From: JAJFJD01 sp965228425
Lineage (GTDB): Bacteria; Pseudomonadota; Alphaproteobacteria; UBA8366
Direction of reading: 5' to 3'
DNA length: 64,000 nucleotides
NCBI GenBank assembly: GCA_965228425.1
Contig: OZ245815.1
Location: forward strand, 2,170,001 to 2,234,000
Shown: piece by piece, positions 60,722 to 64,000 of the stretch
Numbering within the stretch: the first letter of the stretch is position 1
Layout of the letters: the number at the start of each line of letters is the position of its first letter
Notes under the pieces: model-generated
Seen by the model: only the letters and a program-made list of their open reading frames with translations
Told to the model about the DNA's origin: nothing
Databases searched by the model: none
Translations under genes and position numbers: made by a program

Positions 60722-61411
60722 CTAGTCCTCCAGCAACAGTTCCGTCAAGGCATCGGGCATGCTGAGCATGGGGTAATGCCCGGTATCCAACTCGTGCCAC
60801 GTCGCCTTGAGTGTTTCGGCCGTTCGCCGCTGATGGGCCTCGCCGGGATTCACGGCCTGCGGGCAATAGATGACCGAGGCGTTCCAATCCCGGTCCCAGA
60901 AATCCTCCAGCACGACGGGCTGCTCGAAGACCGCGATGGGGTGGAGCGTCGATCGCTCGGCAGCCCAATCCGCAAGCGCGGGATCGAGCCCGCCGAGCAA
61001 TTTTTCCCGGCGTTCTTCGCGCGTCGGACCGGTCGCCGCGTCGGTTTCGATACTGTTGGGGCCTTTGACGATGTCGCGGATCTTTTCGCCATGCATCAGC
61101 GCCAAGGCGTCCACGAAAACCAGCCGTGCGATACGGTCACGCGCCAGCGTAGCTGTCTTCGCCGCGACCATCCCGCCGGCGGAGGTGCCAACGAGCGCTA
61201 CGTCGTCCAGGTCTTCGGACCACAGGAGCCCGGCGATTTCCTCCGCCTGTGTCTCGGTGGTGATGCCCGGACGGATCTGCGCCGCCCGCTCGCCGCATCC
61301 GTCGAGGCTAGGGGCAAAGACCGTGTGGCCTTGCTCCCGTAGCCGGGTGGCGACCGGTTTCCAAATCCAACCGCCTTGATAGGCGCCGTGCAGCAATACG
61401 AATGTGGTCAC
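60722..61411 (-). CDS. Alpha/beta-fold hydrolase
   Basis: The 229-residue protein has the oxyanion segment LLHGAYQGGWIWKPVATRLREQGHTVFAPSLDGCGER, nucleophile Ser in VGTSAGGM and a C-terminal His in DTGHYPM. It is an esterase or lactonase of unknown substrate, convergent with hyuA. Confidence 0.87.
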   Translation of the reverse strand: MTTFVLLHGAYQGGWIWKPVATRLREQGHTVFAPSLDGCGERAAQIRPGITTETQAEEIAGLLWSEDLDDVALVGTSAGGMVAAKTATLARDRIARLVFVDALALMHGEKIRDIVKGPNSIETDAATGPTREERREKLLGGLDPALADWAAERSTLHPIAVFEQPVVLEDFWDRDWNASVIYCPQAVNPGEAHQRRTAETLKATWHELDTGHYPMLSMPDALTELLLED

Positions 61412-61452
61412 GGAATTTGTCCTTATTGTTTTTGCGTCATGGCGGAAGGTGG

Positions 61453-62154
61453 CTATCGAATCCGGCTGTAATCCATCGGGCGCATCAACACGCTGTCCAC
61501 ATGCTCGGTCGTTTCAATCCAATCGGTCTTGAGAAGGCGAACGAGGGCAGGGTCCTGTTCCTGGACCTCGCGCCAGCGTTGCCACGCCGCCATGTCGGGA
61601 AAACGCCGGATTTCCACGCTGCGGTGCGATCCGGCATTCGTCGTGCCGGGGCCGATGACCGTATCGAAAAAGGCGATGAGCGAGCCGCCCTCGCGTTCCA
61701 GTGCCGGCGCGACCTTGTCGAAATACAGTGCGTGATGTTCGGCGGTGCGATGCGGCCGCAGATAGATTATGCGTTGTTCGATGAAACTCCGCGGTTCGCC
61801 GCGCACGCTGTCGAAGTCGGGCCATTCGGCGGGAAATCCTGGGGATTCGTCCACCAATTCCAGAATCGCGGTATCGACGAAATCGTTGTTCGGGTAGACG
61901 TTTTCCACTTGCCCGTTGCGGAAGCTCGAGTCCTGGGTGGCGCGTTTCCGGTGCTGTTCCCAACTGGCGAGACTGTCGTGTTCGCGGAGCTGCCAAATGG
62001 CGGAGCCCGTCTCGGCGCCGATCCAGATTTCCCAAGCACCGACCAGCCGCGAACCAAGGTCATCCAACGCATCCAATGAAACCCGTTGGAATTGCTCGTG
62101 GCGCTTCTCGAGCCGGCCGCTGCGGCAAATCACGAGACGGTGTTGGTAGATCAA
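61453..62154 (-). CDS. NIPSNAP-family protein (two domains)
   Basis: The 233-residue protein shows two NIPSNAP-like dimeric alpha/beta-barrel repeats, the second being FIEQRIIYLRPHRTAEHHALYFDKVAPALEREGGSLIAFFDTVIGPGTTNAGSHRSVEIRRFPDMAAWQRWRE. Such proteins may bind small ligands or hydrophobic compounds; function is unknown. It is divergent from the LLM enzyme at 62319 with a 163-bp shared promoter region, suggesting joint control. Confidence 0.75.
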   Translation of the reverse strand: MIYQHRLVICRSGRLEKRHEQFQRVSLDALDDLGSRLVGAWEIWIGAETGSAIWQLREHDSLASWEQHRKRATQDSSFRNGQVENVYPNNDFVDTAILELVDESPGFPAEWPDFDSVRGEPRSFIEQRIIYLRPHRTAEHHALYFDKVAPALEREGGSLIAFFDTVIGPGTTNAGSHRSVEIRRFPDMAAWQRWREVQEQDPALVRLLKTDWIETTEHVDSVLMRPMDYSRIR

Positions 62155-62318
62155 TGCGCTGCCTCCGCAGATTCTTTAGTTGCAACAGATGCTATCACGG
62201 GTCCTGCATGCCCGCGAAAACGGTGCCGCGTTTCGGCAAAAGCGCGGTTGTGCGCTAGAGTAGTTGGTACAATCGAAAACAGGGTCGCCGCCGCCAACGA
62301 ACAAGGAGACGAATTGAC

Positions 62319-63488
62319 ATGATCAAGCGTTTCTCGTCGCTCTATGCCGGTCACGTCGATTTCGAGGAATCGGGCCAGAACGCCGACCCGGTCAACGACC
62401 GGCGGTATTCGAACGAGCACCTGGCGAGCGTGTTCGACAAGAGCGAGGCCTTGGCCCGCTGCATGGACGAACACGGCTATCACACCTTGTGGTTCGCCGA
62501 GCATCATTTCCAGCACGAGGGTTACGAGGTCATTCCCAACATCCCGATGCTGGGCGTGCATCTCTCGCATCTCACCAAGACCCTTCGCTTCGGCTGCGGC
62601 TTCAATATCACGCCGATGTGGCATCCGTTGCGTCTGGCCGAGGATTTCGCCGTCGCCGATATCCTGAGCAAGGGGCGGGTCATCTTCGGCGTCGGGCGGG
62701 GCTATCACACCCGTGAGGTCGAGACGCTGGGCGGCCCGTTGCTCGATGCGGAGGCGAACCGGGATATCTTCGAAGAGCAGGTCGATATCCTCTTCAAGGC
62801 ATTCCACGAGGAATCCTTCTCGCACGAGGGCAAGTATTACACCCTGCCGCCCGACGTGCCGTACCGCGGTTACGACCTGAAGGAGATCAGTTTGGTGCCG
62901 CGGCCGCTCAGCCAGCCGGTCGAGTGCTGGCAGCCGGTGGTCAGCGCGCAGGATCGCGGCCTCGATTTCATGATGAAGCATGGCATCAAGGGGATCATTG
63001 GCGGCGGGTCGGCCCTTATGGCGGACAAGTCGATCCATGCATTCCAGGCGGCGCATCAGCGTGCGGGCATCGACGCGAAACTCGGCGAAAACCTTTGCTT
63101 CGGTATTTCCTTCCATCTGGCGCCCACGCATGAACAGGCTCTGCGCGAGGCGCGCCCCTATTACGAGGAACACGCCAAGATGTTCGGACCGCTCGGCTTC
63201 CTTGGGCCGCTCGAGAAATCACAGATCGAGGCGCTAGGCCGGCGCGGCGGCGTCGACGATGCCGGCATCCCGACGCTGGAAGACGCGTGTGCCAACGGCG
63301 CGTGGTATTGCGGACCGCCGGAAGGTTTTGTCGAGTTCCTGCAGGAAATCGGCGAGAAGTATCCCGGCGTCGAGGACGTAAACGTGCAGTCGGCGATGGG
63401 CACGCCTCAAACCGTCATGATCGAACAGCTCGAATGGTTCGCGCGCGACGTGATGTCCAAGGTGAAACCGGCCCAGGCTGCCGCGTAA
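62319..63488 (+). CDS. LLM-class flavin-dependent oxidoreductase (second)
   Basis: The 389-residue protein has the luciferase-like pattern LWFAEHHFQHEGYEVIPNIPMLGVHLSHLTKTLRFGCGFNITPMWHPLRLAEDFAVADILSKGRVIFGVGRGYHTREVETLGG. It is a larger variant than the one at 21278 and would oxidise an unknown substrate with reduced flavin. ATG at 62319 is preceded by AAGGAG. It lies convergent with the enoyl-CoA hydratase. Confidence 0.88.
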   Translation: MIKRFSSLYAGHVDFEESGQNADPVNDRRYSNEHLASVFDKSEALARCMDEHGYHTLWFAEHHFQHEGYEVIPNIPMLGVHLSHLTKTLRFGCGFNITPMWHPLRLAEDFAVADILSKGRVIFGVGRGYHTREVETLGGPLLDAEANRDIFEEQVDILFKAFHEESFSHEGKYYTLPPDVPYRGYDLKEISLVPRPLSQPVECWQPVVSAQDRGLDFMMKHGIKGIIGGGSALMADKSIHAFQAAHQRAGIDAKLGENLCFGISFHLAPTHEQALREARPYYEEHAKMFGPLGFLGPLEKSQIEALGRRGGVDDAGIPTLEDACANGAWYCGPPEGFVEFLQEIGEKYPGVEDVNVQSAMGTPQTVMIEQLEWFARDVMSKVKPAQAAA

Positions 63489-63490
63489 CG

Positions 63491-64000
63491 CTAGCTTTCC
63501 TTCGCCAGCGTTTCCCAATCGTAGAGCGGCGGTTCCTTGTCCTTGAACCGGCGTACCGCTTCGCGGTGGAAATCGGTATCCCGCACCAGGCTTTGCCCCA
63601 TCGCTTCCATCTCCATCAGGGTTCGGAAGTCCTGGTTGAAGGATTGGTTCAAGATGTTCTTGGAGACGCCGATCGCGGTCGTCGAGGCTTGGCAGAGGCG
63701 GCCGGCTAGTTCGCGGGCTTCTTCCATCGCGGTGTCCTGGCCAACCGTGTCCAGGATCATACCGATCTCCTTCGCTTCCTCGCCGTAGACGCGGCGGCCG
63801 GTGTAGATCAGTTCCCGTGCGCGCTGCAGGCCGACCAGCCGGGGCAGGAGGTAGAACCCGGCCCAATCCGGTACGAGGCCGATCCGCGCGAAGGCCTGGG
63901 TGAAGAAACCACGCGGCGTGGCCAGGACGAAGTCGGCGAGCAGCGCCAGATTGCAGCCAGCCCCGGCGGCGGCACCATCGACGAGGCTGATGACCGGTAC
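63491..64000 (-). CDS. Enoyl-CoA hydratase/isomerase, partial (N-terminus outside window)
   Basis: The open frame runs through the window end without a start: 169 residues including DGAAAGAGCNLALLADFVLATPRGFFTQAFARIGLVPDWAG, the crotonase oxyanion-hole glycine-rich block, and a C-terminal helical tail. It acts on acyl-CoA esters (hydration, isomerisation or related). The start lies beyond base 64000. It is convergent with the LLM enzyme. Confidence 0.88.
   Translation of the reverse strand, partial: VPVISLVDGAAAGAGCNLALLADFVLATPRGFFTQAFARIGLVPDWAGFYLLPRLVGLQRARELIYTGRRVYGEEAKEIGMILDTVGQDTAMEEARELAGRLCQASTTAIGVSKNILNQSFNQDFRTLMEMEAMGQSLVRDTDFHREAVRRFKDKEPPLYDWETLAKES

Noticed and set aside
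1..64000. CRISPR array or prophage genes
   Set aside because: No regularly spaced short repeats and no phage structural or lysis genes were seen on reading through.

Overview
The window looks like a chromosomal segment of a GC-rich alphaproteobacterium, probably a marine, Rhodospirillales-like organism. This rests on the tRNA-Met sequence type, the high GC of most genes, and the many TRAP/TTT-type uptake systems, hydantoinase-type enzymes, luciferase-like monooxygenases and other catabolic genes. No rRNA, CRISPR array or insertion sequence was seen.

Positions 1-5563 are a small genomic island integrated at the 3' end of a tRNA-Met gene. The tRNA (missing two 5' bases at the window edge) is followed by AT-richer DNA. 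A 21-bp copy of the tRNA 3' end is repeated at 5543-5563. Between the repeats are four genes: vsr and a DNA cytosine methyltransferase on the + strand, and on the - strand a dual-GHKL histidine kinase-like protein followed by a receiver protein with an unrecognised C-terminal domain. No integrase is present. This is the best candidate in the window for an undescribed (possibly defensive) signalling system.

5564-24331 is core or accessory metabolism: an adenylation-carrier-thioesterase (NRPS-like) enzyme; a TetR gene with three operator-like repeats beside an AhpD-like protein and a cytochrome P460; glutathione transferase and aldehyde dehydrogenase; a four-gene - strand operon (HpcH/HpaI aldolase, membrane-anchored unknown, cupin, 2-keto-4-pentenoate hydratase-like); a DHA2 exporter with LysR regulator; a methyltransferase; a divergent LamB/YcsF protein; dienelactone hydrolase with a flavin monooxygenase; and an MscS channel. 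24653-30130 holds two tandem ATP-grasp ligases followed by a complete TRAP transporter with a hairpin terminator after the binding-protein gene. 30251-35489 holds a second DHA2 transporter, a small cytochrome c, a GAF protein, a GT39-like glycosyltransferase and a PAP2 phosphatase.

36381-44977 groups an amidohydrolase, a fumarase-superfamily lyase, a tandem pair of Ldh_2 dehydrogenases, a TctC-type binding protein, a thiol-dioxygenase-like cupin and a four-domain rhodanese protein; it may serve catabolism of an organic (possibly sulfur-containing) acid. 45097-50378 continues with an aminotransferase, acyl-CoA dehydrogenase, a degenerate iron-ADH homologue, a TauD dioxygenase and a glutathione transferase.

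At 50470-52470 lies the clearest surprise. A thioredoxin-like fusion protein is followed by a UGSC-family selenoprotein whose in-frame TGA (52225-52227) is followed by a well-formed SECIS-like hairpin; ordinary gene calling would split it into two ORFs. The right end (52617-64000) has a stomatin/NfeD pair, a DUF2189 membrane protein, a hydratase and SDR, an overlapping hydantoinase B/A pair, an alpha/beta hydrolase, a NIPSNAP protein, a second flavin monooxygenase and a partial enoyl-CoA hydratase running off the edge.
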